A stretch of DNA of 64,000 nucleotides from Albimonas marina (GTDB lineage Bacteria > Pseudomonadota > Alphaproteobacteria > Rhodobacterales > Rhodobacteraceae). The notes under the pieces were generated by a model. That model saw only the letters and a program-made list of their open reading frames with translations. It searched no databases and was not told where the DNA came from. The position numbers were made by a program, and so were the translations under genes. Of this stretch, positions 1 through 16,204 are shown one piece after another (the stretch's first letter is position 1; each line of letters starts with the position of its first letter). The DNA lies in assembly GCF_029223255.1 (NCBI RefSeq), contig NZ_JARHUC010000001.1:682001-746000 (forward strand), given 5' to 3'.

Positions 1-6
1 GTCGGA

Positions 7-698
7 TCATCGCCGCAGCTCCATCGCCTGGGAGATGTAGAAGCCGGTCGAGATCCGCGGCCCGATGCGCAGGCTCCAGCCCGCCAGCTCCGGCCGGGCG
101 GCGACGGCGCGGGCGAGCGCCCGGGCGCTCACCGGCACGATGGCCGGGGCGCGGTCGGCGCGCGGGAAGGCCTTGCCGGCGGCGTGCATGAGGCTCAGCA
201 GCGGCGTGCGCGGGGCGACGGTGAAGACGATCGAGCGCGCGGTGCGCGGCGCGAGCGCGGCCAGCGCATCCACGATCTCCGCGCAGCGGTAGTGGATCAG
301 GCTGTCCATGGCGACGACATGGTCGAAGCGCCCATGGGCGGGGTCGCGCATGTCGCCGGCGACGAAGGCGACGTCCTCGATCTCGGCCTCGGCCGCATGG
401 CCCCGCGCGATCGAGAGCAGGTTGTCGGAGATGTCGACGCCCAGAACCTGCGCGCCCCGCAGCGCCGCCTCGAGCGAGAGCTGCCCGACCCCGCAGCCGG
501 CGTCGAGCACCCGGCGCCCCGAGAGATCGGCCGGCAGCGCCGCCAGCAGGGCCGCGCGCATCCGCCCGCGGCCCGCGCGCACCGTGGCGCGGATCCGGCT
601 GACCGGCGCGTCCGAGGTGAGCTTCGCCCAGGCCTCGAAGGCGGTGCGGTCGAAATAGGCGGCCAGGCGGTCGCGGGTCTCGGTCCAGGCGGCGTCCA

Positions 699-699
<1 letters not shown>
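7..699 (-). CDS. bchM: Mg-protoporphyrin IX O-methyltransferase BchM
   Basis: BchM transfers a methyl group from S-adenosylmethionine to Mg-protoporphyrin IX, the step after the Mg chelatase in bacteriochlorophyll synthesis. The 230-residue protein has a class I methyltransferase SAM-binding motif (VLDAGCGVGQ, about residues 68-77) followed by the acidic end of the next strand (VLGVD). The length is normal for BchM. The start was chosen at the ATG that overlaps the bchL stop (ATGA); the reading frame continues upstream, but only as an antisense-like extension within bchL. It is the last gene seen of the bchFNBHLM operon, and the coupling implies co-translation with bchL. The stop codon lies six bases from the window edge, so lhaA/puhA, which often follow, would be outside. 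Confidence 0.95.
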
Positions 700-8610
<7,911 letters not shown>

Positions 8611-8616
8611 TCAGAG

Positions 8617-8634
8617 TGTCAATTTCAATTTACA
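8617..8634. promoter_or_regulatory. PpsR/CrtJ operator TGT-N12-ACA (bchF side)
   Basis: The sequence TGTCAATTTCAATTTACA is a perfect TGT-N12-ACA site. On the minus strand its end reads TTGACA, so repressor binding would block a bchF -35 element. PpsR/CrtJ is known to bind pairs of such sites in aerobic cells. Confidence 0.85.
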
Positions 8635-8667
8635 CATGACGGGCAAAATTGACGCTTGAAACCTTCG

Positions 8668-8692
8668 TGAATCCGCTTTCATTCGGGATTCA
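8668..8692. repeat. 7-bp inverted repeat between the PpsR sites
   Basis: TGAATCC (8668-8674) and GGATTCA (8686-8692) are perfect inverted copies separated by 11 bases. The element lies between the two PpsR operators and could bind a second regulator. No family was recognised. Confidence 0.4.
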
Positions 8693-8755
8693 TTGCGCTA
8701 ATCGCGCGTTTTTACCCTGGATAAAGTTTCTGACGGCAAGGATGCGTTAAATGGT

Positions 8756-8773
8756 CGTCAATATTTGTTGACA
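8756..8773. promoter_or_regulatory. PpsR-like operator with one mismatch (aerR side)
   Basis: CGTCAATATTTGTTGACA matches TGT-N12-ACA except for the first base. It overlaps a consensus-like TTGACA that could be the -35 of the aerR-ppsR transcript, which would give repressor control of the regulators themselves. It is the second site of a pair 139 bases apart. Confidence 0.65.
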
Positions 8774-8877
8774 GCGCTTGGCCGACTCGCCGAAGCTTTG
8801 GAAGATGCGTCACCCCCAAGCGCGGCAAGACGCGCGGCGAATCGCCGCTGATGTGGGTGGGCGCCAGGGAGGGTCCC

Positions 8878-9792
8878 ATGGGCCGCAAACTGACGAAAGG
8901 CGCATCGGCGGACGACGGGTCCGACCCCGGCGCCGACGACGTCCGCTCAGAGGCGGGTCTGAAAAGATCGGTCGCGAAATTCGAGGCGGAGCTTGCGAAG
9001 GAACTGGAGTCGATCAACGCCGCGCGGGCCGCGCGCGCGCTGGCGGCGACGGCCATCGCCGAGCTCGCCCGGCGCTATGCGCCCCGCACGCCCGTCGGGC
9101 GCAGCGGCCGCGCGCGCGGCGGATACGCCGCCGACGCCCCCACCGTCGAGGAGCTGTGCATCGCCCTGATCCAGGACGACGATCGCCAGCGCCACCGGGT
9201 CCTGTCCCGCTTCCGCGCCTTCGGCATGAACGGGGGCGAGGTCTTCAACCGCCTGATCCCCGCCGCGGCTCGCCGTCTGGGCGAGTTATGGATGGAGGAC
9301 GAGATCGGCTTCACCGACGTGGCGCTGGGCGTCGCGCGGCTGGAGGAGACCGCCCGCTCCAACGAACCGCCTGCCGAGAGCAAGCCCGCCGCCGCGGGCG
9401 AGCGCCCCGCCTCGGTCCTGCTGTGGGTGCCGAGCGAGGAGGAGCACACGCTGGGCGCCTTCATCGCTGCCAGCCGCTTCCGCAAGGAAGGCTACGTGGT
9501 CGACCTGATGATCGGCTCGACCGAGGACGAGCTGGTCTCGGCCGCGGAGGCGCGGCCTTTCGCGCTGGTCGGAATCTCCTGCGGATCGCGCCGGCTGCTG
9601 AGCCCGCTGGCCACCGCCGTCGAACGTCTTCGGGGGGTGGTCGCGCCCTCCGTCCCCATCATCCTGGGAGGACCCATCGTCGAGATCGAGCCGCAAGCCG
9701 CCGAGGCCATTGGCGCCGACGGTCTTGCATCGGACATTAAGTCAGCGCTGCGCCGACTTGAAAAGGCGGGCGCTGCGATGTCATATCGGTAG
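8878..9792 (+). CDS. aerR: B12-binding photosynthesis regulator AerR/PpaA
   Basis: AerR/PpaA is a cobalamin-binding antirepressor that partners PpsR/CrtJ. The protein has 304 residues. The N-terminal half is helical, and the C-terminal half has the SCHIC-type B12 fold: the strand SVLLWVP is followed by SEEEHTLGAF, whose histidine (residue 190) corresponds to the cobalt-coordinating His known in R. capsulatus AerR, and then IILGGP near the end. The ATG at 8878 follows a purine-rich AGGGAGGG; an ATG at 8851 in the same frame is possible but has no clear ribosome-binding site. The gene lies 34 bases upstream of ppsR and divergent from bchF, the usual arrangement. Confidence 0.9.
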   Translation: MGRKLTKGASADDGSDPGADDVRSEAGLKRSVAKFEAELAKELESINAARAARALAATAIAELARRYAPRTPVGRSGRARGGYAADAPTVEELCIALIQDDDRQRHRVLSRFRAFGMNGGEVFNRLIPAAARRLGELWMEDEIGFTDVALGVARLEETARSNEPPAESKPAAAGERPASVLLWVPSEEEHTLGAFIAASRFRKEGYVVDLMIGSTEDELVSAAEARPFALVGISCGSRRLLSPLATAVERLRGVVAPSVPIILGGPIVEIEPQAAEAIGADGLASDIKSALRRLEKAGAAMSYR

Positions 9793-9826
9793 AGTCTTGC
9801 CGAAAGGCGAGATACCGCCCTTTCGG

Positions 9827-11254
9827 ATGGAAGAAGAGTACGTGAGCCACACAGGATCGCCCTCGCGCGACCTCCGCACGCTTGCGGACCTCCCATCCGA
9901 GCTCGTCGCGATGGCGCTCTCCGCGGCTGGCGACGTGGTGCTCGTGCTCGACGACGAGCGGCGGGTCCTCAGCGCCCTTCTCGGAGCGGACACCCGGGCG
10001 GTGGAGCGGATCGAGCTGTCGCACTGGCGCGACCGCCCCCTCGAAGCGCTGCTGACGGAAGAGAGCCGCCCCAAGCTCGACAAGCTGTTGGCGGAGGCCG
10101 CCGCGGGCGGGCCGCGCCGGGCGCGCGAGCTCAACCACATCGACGGCTCGCTCGAGCTGCCGATGCGCTACATCGCCTTCCGCATCGACCAGCGCTTCCT
10201 GCTGGTGGGCCGCGACCTGCGTCCGATGGCCGAGCTGCAGCGCAAGCTGGTGCGCGCGCAGCTGGCGCTGGAGCAGGACTACGAGCGATTCCGCGAATAC
10301 GAGACCCGCTACCGCGTCCTGCTGGAGACCTCGCGCGAGGCGCTGGTCCTGGTCGAGGCCGAGAGCGGGCGCGTGCGCGACCTCAACCCCGCGGCCGAGC
10401 GGCTGCTGGGCGTCTCCGGCGGCGGGCTGAACGGCGCGGCGCTGTCGAGCGAGTTCGAGGACCGCAGCCGCGACGCCTTCGCCGTCGCCGCCAACCGCGC
10501 CGTCGAGACCGGCGAGCCGCAGAGCGTGGCGGTGCGCAGCCGCCGCGGCTTCCGCGCGCTGACCGTCGACGCCCAGCTGTTCCGGGCGGGGGGCGAGGCG
10601 CTGCTGCTGTGCCGCCTGTTCCCCGAAGAGGCGCCGGGGGGCGTGTCCTCGGAATTCGGCACGGCGCTCGCCGACCTGTTCCACAAGGGCGGCGACGCCA
10701 TCGTGCTGACCGACGCGACCGGGCGGATCGAGACGGCGAACGAGGCGTTCCTGAACCTCGTCGACGTGGCCGTCCCGCGCGAGCTGCGCGGCATGTCCTT
10801 CGCCGATTTCCTGGAGCGCCCGGCCGTCGACCTCTCGGTGATGACCGAGCAGGCGATGCGCACCGGGCGCCTGTCGGGCTTCGGCACCCGCCTGCGCACC
10901 CGCTTCGGCGCGGTGGTCTCGGTCGACATCTCCACCACCCACCTCTCGGGGCGGGAGCCGCTGGCCTTCGCCTTCGTGATCCGGGATCTCTCCCGCCACG
11001 TTGGCGCGCGGGAGCCGGGACCCTCGGTCGACGGGGAGGCGATGCAGAACGTCATCGACCTCGTCGGCTCGGCCCCCCTGAAGGAGCTGGTGGCCGCCAC
11101 CGCCGACGTGGTCGAGCGCATGTGCATCGAGACCGCGGTGCAGCTGACCAACAACAACCGCGCCGCGGCGGCGGAGATGCTGGGCCTCTCGCGCCAGAGC
11201 CTCTACGTGAAGCTGCGCAAGTACAATCTCATCGGACGCAGCGACGACGCCTGA
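9827..11254 (+). CDS. ppsR: Redox-responsive photosynthesis repressor PpsR/CrtJ
   Basis: PpsR represses bch, crt and puc genes under aerobic conditions by binding TGT-N12-ACA. The 475-residue protein shows an N-terminal PAS-like region, a central helix rich in charged residues (Q-linker), two further PAS domains and a C-terminal Fis-type helix-turn-helix (AAAEMLGLSRQSLYVKLRKY). Two cysteines stand where the redox-sensitive pair is known: C262 (LLCRLF) and C433 (RMCIETA, just before the HTH). A GTG at 9842, preceded by GAAGAAGAG, is an equally good start and would remove five residues. Its own target sites flank the neighbouring operons. Confidence 0.95.
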   Translation: MEEEYVSHTGSPSRDLRTLADLPSELVAMALSAAGDVVLVLDDERRVLSALLGADTRAVERIELSHWRDRPLEALLTEESRPKLDKLLAEAAAGGPRRARELNHIDGSLELPMRYIAFRIDQRFLLVGRDLRPMAELQRKLVRAQLALEQDYERFREYETRYRVLLETSREALVLVEAESGRVRDLNPAAERLLGVSGGGLNGAALSSEFEDRSRDAFAVAANRAVETGEPQSVAVRSRRGFRALTVDAQLFRAGGEALLLCRLFPEEAPGGVSSEFGTALADLFHKGGDAIVLTDATGRIETANEAFLNLVDVAVPRELRGMSFADFLERPAVDLSVMTEQAMRTGRLSGFGTRLRTRFGAVVSVDISTTHLSGREPLAFAFVIRDLSRHVGAREPGPSVDGEAMQNVIDLVGSAPLKELVAATADVVERMCIETAVQLTNNNRAAAAEMLGLSRQSLYVKLRKYNLIGRSDDA

Positions 11255-11350
11255 GCCGGGCGGCCGTCGCGGGGATCGCGCCGGGGCGAGGCCCTGGCGT
11301 GCGAAGGCGTGCGCGCGCGGCAGGCGAAAGCGGCGGGGCGAGAATCCGCT

Positions 11351-11377
11351 TTGAGGTGGGCGACTGTCATGTATAGT
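11351..11377 (+). promoter_or_regulatory. Candidate bchG promoter
   Basis: A TTGAGG (11351-11356) and TATAGT (11372-11377), 15 bases apart, could be -35 and -10 elements. Transcription would then begin at about 11384-11385, that is at the bchG start codon itself. The -10 lies inside the PpsR operator. Confidence 0.45.
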
Positions 11378-11382
11378 TGACA
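11365..11382. promoter_or_regulatory. PpsR/CrtJ operator directly before bchG
   Basis: TGTCATGTATAGTTGACA is a perfect TGT-N12-ACA site that ends two bases before the bchG ATG. It covers the likely -10 and leaves no room for a Shine-Dalgarno sequence. Confidence 0.85.
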
Positions 11383-11384
11383 GT

Positions 11385-12281
11385 ATGTCTGCAACTCAAA
11401 CCTTACAGCCTCGTCGCCTCCCCCAGCCCTCCGCGATGCTGGAGCTGCTGAAGCCCGTCACCTGGTTCCCGCCGATGTGGGCCTACCTGTGCGGCGTCGT
11501 CTCCTCCGGCGTGCCCCTGGGCGAGCGCTGGCCGGAGCTGCTGCTGGGCGCGGCGCTGGCGGGGCCCGTGGTCTGCGGGATGAGCCAGGCGGCGAACGAC
11601 TGGTGCGACCGGCACGTCGACGCGATCAACGAGCCGGGGCGCCCGATCCCCTCGGGCCGCGTGCCGCCCGCCTGGGCGCTGGCCCTCGCGGTCGCGATGA
11701 GCGGGCTGGCGCTGGCGCTGGGCTGGCTGCTGGGCCCCTGGGGCTTCGGCGGCGTGGCGCTGGCCGTGCTCGGCGCCTGGGCCTATTCGCTGGAGCCGAT
11801 CCGACTGAAGCGCTCCGGCATCTGGGGGCCGGGGCTGGTGGGGCTCTGCTACGAGGGGCTGCCCTGGTTCACGGGCGCCGCGGTGATGGCCGCGGCGGCG
11901 CCGGACGGGCGAGTGGTGAGCGTCGCCCTGCTCTATGCGCTGGGCGCGCACGGGATCATGACCATCAACGATTTCAAGGCGATCGAGGGGGACCGGGCGC
12001 TCGGCATCCGCTCCCTTCCGGTGGTGCTGGGGCCGGAGCGGGCGGCGCGGGTGCTGTGCCTGACGATGGCCGCGCCGCAGGTCGTCGTGGCGGGCCTGCT
12101 GCTCGCCTGGGGCCTGACCTGGTCGGCCGCGGCGGTGGCGCTGGCGCTGGTCGTGCAGGCCTTCGCCATGCGCCGGATGCTGGGCGACCCGCGCGGCCGG
12201 GCGCCCTGGTTCAACGGCGCCGGCGTCGGGCCCTACGTGCTGGGCATGATGGCCGCCGCCCTGGGGCTGGGCCTGGGCTGA
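11385..12281 (+). CDS. bchG: Bacteriochlorophyll synthase BchG
   Basis: BchG is the membrane prenyltransferase that esterifies bacteriochlorophyllide with geranylgeranyl or phytyl diphosphate. The 298-residue protein is polytopic and carries both UbiA-family aspartate motifs: NDWCDRHVDAINEPGRPIPS and NDFKAIEGDRALGIRSLP. The ATG at 11385 keeps the N-terminal segment that aligns with known BchG proteins (LxPRxxPxPxAxLELxKP). No ribosome-binding site precedes it; a PpsR operator abuts the start codon, so the mRNA may be leaderless. It heads bchG-bch2-bchP-idi. Confidence 0.96.
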   Translation: MSATQTLQPRRLPQPSAMLELLKPVTWFPPMWAYLCGVVSSGVPLGERWPELLLGAALAGPVVCGMSQAANDWCDRHVDAINEPGRPIPSGRVPPAWALALAVAMSGLALALGWLLGPWGFGGVALAVLGAWAYSLEPIRLKRSGIWGPGLVGLCYEGLPWFTGAAVMAAAAPDGRVVSVALLYALGAHGIMTINDFKAIEGDRALGIRSLPVVLGPERAARVLCLTMAAPQVVVAGLLLAWGLTWSAAAVALALVVQAFAMRRMLGDPRGRAPWFNGAGVGPYVLGMMAAALGLGLG

Positions 12282-12311
12282 GGCCCGGGTCCGCGGAAAC
12301 GGAGAGGCGCG

Positions 12312-13604
12312 ATGACCCTCGGCTGGCTTGGAATCGTTCGGCTCGGCCTCGTGCAGATGGCCATCGGCTCGGTCGTGGTGCTGACCACCTCGACGCTGAA
12401 CCGGGTGATGGCGGTGGAGCTCGCGCTGCCCGCCGCCCTGCCGGGGCTGCTGGTGGGGCTGCACTATGCCGTGCAGCTCTCCCGTCCCGAGTGGGGCCGG
12501 CGGTCCGACGCGGGCGGGCGGCGCACGCCGTGGATCCTGCGGGGCATGGCGGCGCTGGCCGCGGGCGGGACGCTGGCGGCGCTGGCGGTGGCGCTGATGG
12601 CCTGGTCGACCGGGCCCGGCGTGGTCCTCGCCGCGCTGGCCTTCGCCCTGATCGGGGCGGGCGCGGGCGCCGCGGGCACCTCGATGCTGGCGCTGCTCGC
12701 CTCGGCCGTCGCGCCGCAGCGCCGGGCGGCGGCGGCGACGATCACCTGGCTGATGATGATCGCCGGCATCGCCCTGACCGCCGGCGGCGTCGGCGCGATG
12801 CTGGAGCCCTATTCCCACGCCCGGCTGGTCACGGTGGTCGCGGTCGCGACCTCGGCGGCCTTCCTCCTCTCCGCCCTCGCGGTACGGGGGCTCGAGCGCG
12901 CGCCCGCGAGGCCCGATCCGGCCCAGGCGCGCCCCTCCCTCCCCCTGGTGCTGCGCCAGATCTGGGCCGAGCCGCCGGCCCGTCGCTTCACCATCTTCGT
13001 CTTCGTCTCGATGGTCGCCTACTTCATGCAGGAGCTGATCCTCGAGCCCTACGCCGGCCATGTCTTCGGCTTCTCCCCCGGGCGCTCCACCACGTTGGCG
13101 GGGATGCAGAACGGGGGCGTCTTCGCCGGCATGGTCACCGTCGGGATCGCGGTCAGCGGCTTCCGGCTGGGCTCGCTCAGGCTGTGGACGGTCGGGGGCT
13201 GCCTCGCCTCCGCCGCGGCGCTGATCGCGGTGGCGGCGATGGGCGCGCAGGGGCCCGGCGCGCCGCTGGCACCCGCGGTCGTGGCGCTGGGCTTCGCCAA
13301 CGGGGTCTTCGCGGTCTCGGCCATCGGCTCGATGATGCAGCTCGTCGGCGAGGGGCGGCAGGGCCGCGACGGGGCGCGCATGGGCGTCTGGGGCGCGGCG
13401 CAGGCCGTGGCCGCGGGCGTCGGCGGCTTCGCCGGCGCGGCGCTGGTCGACCTCGCGCGCCTCGCGCTGCCGACGCCCTCGGCCTACGGCCTCGTCTTCC
13501 TCCTCGAAGCCGCCCTGTTCCTGGTCGCCGCGCGGCTCGCCATGGCGGCGGTCGCGCAGGCGCGCCCCGCGCCCGTTCCCGCCCCCCTCGTCCCCGGAGA
13601 GTGA
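12312..13604 (+). CDS. PucC/LhaA-family pigment-handling MFS protein (bch2/Orf428)
   Basis: This 430-residue protein has about twelve hydrophobic segments and belongs to the BCD (bacteriochlorophyll delivery) branch of the major facilitator superfamily, with PucC and LhaA. Blocks such as GLLVGLHYAVQLSRPEWGRRSD and TPWILRG are typical. The place between bchG and bchP identifies it as the Orf428/bch2 member, thought to deliver or handle bacteriochlorophyll rather than transport a nutrient. It starts 30 bases after bchG with GGAGAGGCG upstream, and its stop lies two bases before the bchP ATG. Confidence 0.88.
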   Translation: MTLGWLGIVRLGLVQMAIGSVVVLTTSTLNRVMAVELALPAALPGLLVGLHYAVQLSRPEWGRRSDAGGRRTPWILRGMAALAAGGTLAALAVALMAWSTGPGVVLAALAFALIGAGAGAAGTSMLALLASAVAPQRRAAAATITWLMMIAGIALTAGGVGAMLEPYSHARLVTVVAVATSAAFLLSALAVRGLERAPARPDPAQARPSLPLVLRQIWAEPPARRFTIFVFVSMVAYFMQELILEPYAGHVFGFSPGRSTTLAGMQNGGVFAGMVTVGIAVSGFRLGSLRLWTVGGCLASAAALIAVAAMGAQGPGAPLAPAVVALGFANGVFAVSAIGSMMQLVGEGRQGRDGARMGVWGAAQAVAAGVGGFAGAALVDLARLALPTPSAYGLVFLLEAALFLVAARLAMAAVAQARPAPVPAPLVPGE

Positions 13605-13606
13605 CC

Positions 13607-14815
13607 ATGCCCCGCGACATGCCCGACGCCCCGCTCGACCGACCGGACTTCGACGTGGTGGTGATCGGCGGCGGCCCCGCCGGCGCCGTCGCGGCCGAGG
13701 ACCTGGCCCGCGCCGGCCGCCGGGTGGCGCTGCTCGACCGCGGCGGGCGCATCAAGCCCTGCGGCGGCGCCGTGCCCCCGCGGCTCTTGCGCGACTTCGC
13801 GATCCCCGACGACCAGGTGGTGGCCCGCGTCTCCACCGCCCGGATGATCTCGCCCTCCGGCGCGCGGGTCGACATTCCCATCGAGAACGGCTTCGTCGGC
13901 ATGGTCGACCGCGGTCCCTTCGACGAATTCCTGCGCACCCGCGCCGAGGCCGCCGGCGCCGTGCGCCTGCGCGGCGCCTTCCGGCGGCTGGAGCGGGACG
14001 AGACCGGCCTCAAGGTCCTGTGGCGCGACGCGAACGGGGAGCGCGAGACCTCCGCCCGCCTCGCCGTCGGCGCCGACGGCGCCCGCTCGGACGTGGCGCG
14101 CCAGGAGGTTCCGGGCGGCGACGCGATCCCCTACGTGATCGCCTATCACGAGGTGATCGCCGCCCCGGCGACGGAGGGCGCCTACGATCCCGGCCGCTGC
14201 GACGTGATCTACGACGGCCGCATCTCTCCCGACTTCTACGGCTGGGTGTTCCCCCATGGCGGGCAGGCGAGCGTGGGCATGGGAACCGGGGTGCGCGGCG
14301 TCGACCTGAAGGCCGCCACCGCCGCCCTGCGGGCCGAGGCCGGCCTCGCCGGCTGCGAGACGCTGCGGCGGGAGGGCGCGCCGATCCCCCTCAAACCCCT
14401 GCCGCGCTGGGACAACGGGCGCGACGTGGTGCTGGCCGGCGACGCGGCGGGCGTGGTCGCCCCCTCCTCGGGCGAGGGGATCTACTACGCCATGGTCGGC
14501 GGGCGCTGCGCGGCCCAGGCGGCGGAGGCGACGCTCGCCTCCGGCCGGGCGCGGGACCTGCGGCTGGCGCGCAAGCTCTTCATGCGCGAGCATCGCACCG
14601 TCTTCAGGGTGCTGCGCATGATGCAGGACACGTGGTATCGTTCCGACGAGCGGCGGGAGCGGTTCGTCTCCCTCTGCCGCGACGTCGACGTGCAGCGCCT
14701 GACCTTCGAGGCCTATATGAACAAGCGGCTCGTGCGCGCCCGGCCGGCGGCGCATCTGCGCATCATTGCCAAGAACATCGCCCACCTGGCGCGCCTGATC
14801 CCGGCCGCGTCATGA
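13607..14815 (+). CDS. bchP: Geranylgeranyl diphosphate/bacteriochlorophyll reductase BchP
   Basis: BchP is an FAD-dependent reductase that converts the geranylgeranyl tail of bacteriochlorophyll to phytyl. The 402-residue protein has the N-terminal dinucleotide fold VVVIGGGPAGAVAAEDLARAG, a CGGAVPPRLL segment after it, and the second FAD motif VVLAGDAAGVVAPSSGEGI, all characteristic of the family. The start at 13607 follows GGAGAG at the end of the preceding gene. The stop overlaps the idi start as ATGA, coupling it to isoprenoid supply. Confidence 0.96.
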   Translation: MPRDMPDAPLDRPDFDVVVIGGGPAGAVAAEDLARAGRRVALLDRGGRIKPCGGAVPPRLLRDFAIPDDQVVARVSTARMISPSGARVDIPIENGFVGMVDRGPFDEFLRTRAEAAGAVRLRGAFRRLERDETGLKVLWRDANGERETSARLAVGADGARSDVARQEVPGGDAIPYVIAYHEVIAAPATEGAYDPGRCDVIYDGRISPDFYGWVFPHGGQASVGMGTGVRGVDLKAATAALRAEAGLAGCETLRREGAPIPLKPLPRWDNGRDVVLAGDAAGVVAPSSGEGIYYAMVGGRCAAQAAEATLASGRARDLRLARKLFMREHRTVFRVLRMMQDTWYRSDERRERFVSLCRDVDVQRLTFEAYMNKRLVRARPAAHLRIIAKNIAHLARLIPAAS

Positions 14816-15336
14816 GCGGCCCGATCCCCGCCTGGCGCAACGGCTGCCTGACCCCGGTGGACAAGCTGGAGGTGCACCGGCTGGGGCTGCGGCACCCGGC
14901 CGTCTCGGTATTCGTGAACGCCGGCAGCCGCACGCTGCTGCAGCGGCGCGCGGCGGGCAAGTATCACACCCCCGGCCTGTGGGCGAACGCCTGCTGCACC
15001 CATCCCGCCTGGGACGAGCCGGCCGAGGCCTGCGCCCGCCGCCGCCTGGTAGAGGAGCTGGGGATCGAGGGCCTGCCGCTGGTTCCGCGAGGCCGCATCG
15101 AATACCGCGCCGAGCTCGACAACGGGCTGATCGAGCACGAGGTCGTCTCGCTCTTCGCCGCCGAGGCGGACCCCGAGACCCTGGCCCTCGCCCCGGACCC
15201 GCGCGAGGTGTGGGAGACCCGATGGATCGACCGCGCCGAACTGCGCGAGGAGATCGCGGCCGAGACTGCGCGCTTCACGCCCTGGCTCAGGATCTACCTG
15301 CGCGACGCGGCCGACCGGCTCATCCCGGCGGCGTGA
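14812..15336 (+). CDS. idi: Isopentenyl-diphosphate delta-isomerase, type I
   Basis: Idi interconverts isopentenyl and dimethylallyl diphosphate and so primes carotenoid and phytol chain synthesis. The 174-residue Nudix-fold protein has the catalytic cysteine motif WANACCTHP (about residues 57-65) and the glutamates of the metal site in RRLVEELGI. It ends the bchG-bch2-bchP-idi operon, the position also seen in Rhodobacter. Its 3' end overlaps that of the convergent bchO gene by 17 bases. Confidence 0.95.
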   Translation: MSGPIPAWRNGCLTPVDKLEVHRLGLRHPAVSVFVNAGSRTLLQRRAAGKYHTPGLWANACCTHPAWDEPAEACARRRLVEELGIEGLPLVPRGRIEYRAELDNGLIEHEVVSLFAAEADPETLALAPDPREVWETRWIDRAELREEIAAETARFTPWLRIYLRDAADRLIPAA

Positions 15337-16204
15337 CCGCCTCGGGCGCCGCCGCCTGAAAGCGTTCCAGGTGCCTGCGGATCGCCTCGTCCAGGCGCTC
15401 CGGCGCCTCCTCGTGCATCAGGTGGCCGAGGTCGGGGATCAGCTCGAAGGCCGCGCCCATGCGGGCGGCGGCCTCTCGGCTGACCTCGGGCGGGACCATG
15501 ACGTCGCGGCCCCCCGCCAGCAGCGCGACGGGGGCGCGGATCTCGGGCAGGCGGGCGATCAGCGGGTCGAGCTCCCAGCGCGCCATCATCGCCAGCGCCC
15601 CGGCGGCGTGGCCGGAATCGGACAGGAGCCGGCGATAGAGCGCCTCGCCGCGCGCATCCAGCCGACTGCCGGTGGAGCCCAGGAGCGTCCGCGCCAGCCC
15701 TGGCGCCGCGGCCATGCGGGAGAAGGCGAAGGGCACCAGCGGGGTCAGCGACACCGCCCGGGCGGCGGCCATGGCGAGGCCCGAGAGCGGCCCGTGGAAC
15801 GCCCGCAGCGCCGCGTTCAGCCCGATCACCGGCCGAGGCCGGTCGAGCGCCATGCGCAGCGCCACGGCGGCCCCGGCGGAATGGCCGATCACCGCCGCGG
15901 GGTCGACGTCGAGCGTCGCCAGCAGGGTCTCGATATCCTCGGCCATCGCGGGCAGGGCGCAGCGGGCGGGCGAGACGACGTCGGTGAAGCCGTGGCCGGG
16001 CAGGTCGAGCATCCACACCGCATGGTCCCGGGCCAGCCGTGGCGCGAGGTCCCGCCAGCTGTGGGTCGAGGCGCCGGTCCCGTGCAGCAGCAGCAGGCCC
16101 GGCCCCTCGCCCAGCTGCTGGACATGCCAGCGGTGGCCGGGGGTGCGCACGAAGCGGCTCGCCTCGCGGTGGGGCCAGTCGGCGCCCTCGCGCTCCCAGC
16201 GCAT
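15320..16204 (-). CDS. bchO: Alpha/beta hydrolase BchO of the Mg-chelatase operon
   Basis: BchO is an alpha/beta hydrolase always found next to bchD/bchI; its exact role with Mg chelatase is not established. The 294-residue protein shows the oxyanion-loop motif LLLHGTGASTHSWRDLAP, the nucleophile elbow VIGHSAGAAVAL (Ser about 109) and a late histidine in LIPDLGHLMHEEAPE. The start overlaps the bchD stop by one base (TGATG). Its terminal codons overlap convergently with idi. Confidence 0.92.
   Translation of the reverse strand: MRWEREGADWPHREASRFVRTPGHRWHVQQLGEGPGLLLLHGTGASTHSWRDLAPRLARDHAVWMLDLPGHGFTDVVSPARCALPAMAEDIETLLATLDVDPAAVIGHSAGAAVALRMALDRPRPVIGLNAALRAFHGPLSGLAMAAARAVSLTPLVPFAFSRMAAAPGLARTLLGSTGSRLDARGEALYRRLLSDSGHAAGALAMMARWELDPLIARLPEIRAPVALLAGGRDVMVPPEVSREAAARMGAAFELIPDLGHLMHEEAPERLDEAIRRHLERFQAAAPEAVTPPG

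Noticed and set aside
9710-9826. In-frame upstream extension of ppsR into aerR
   Set aside because: The extension has no similarity to PpsR and overlaps conserved aerR codons; starts at 9827 or 9842 fit better.
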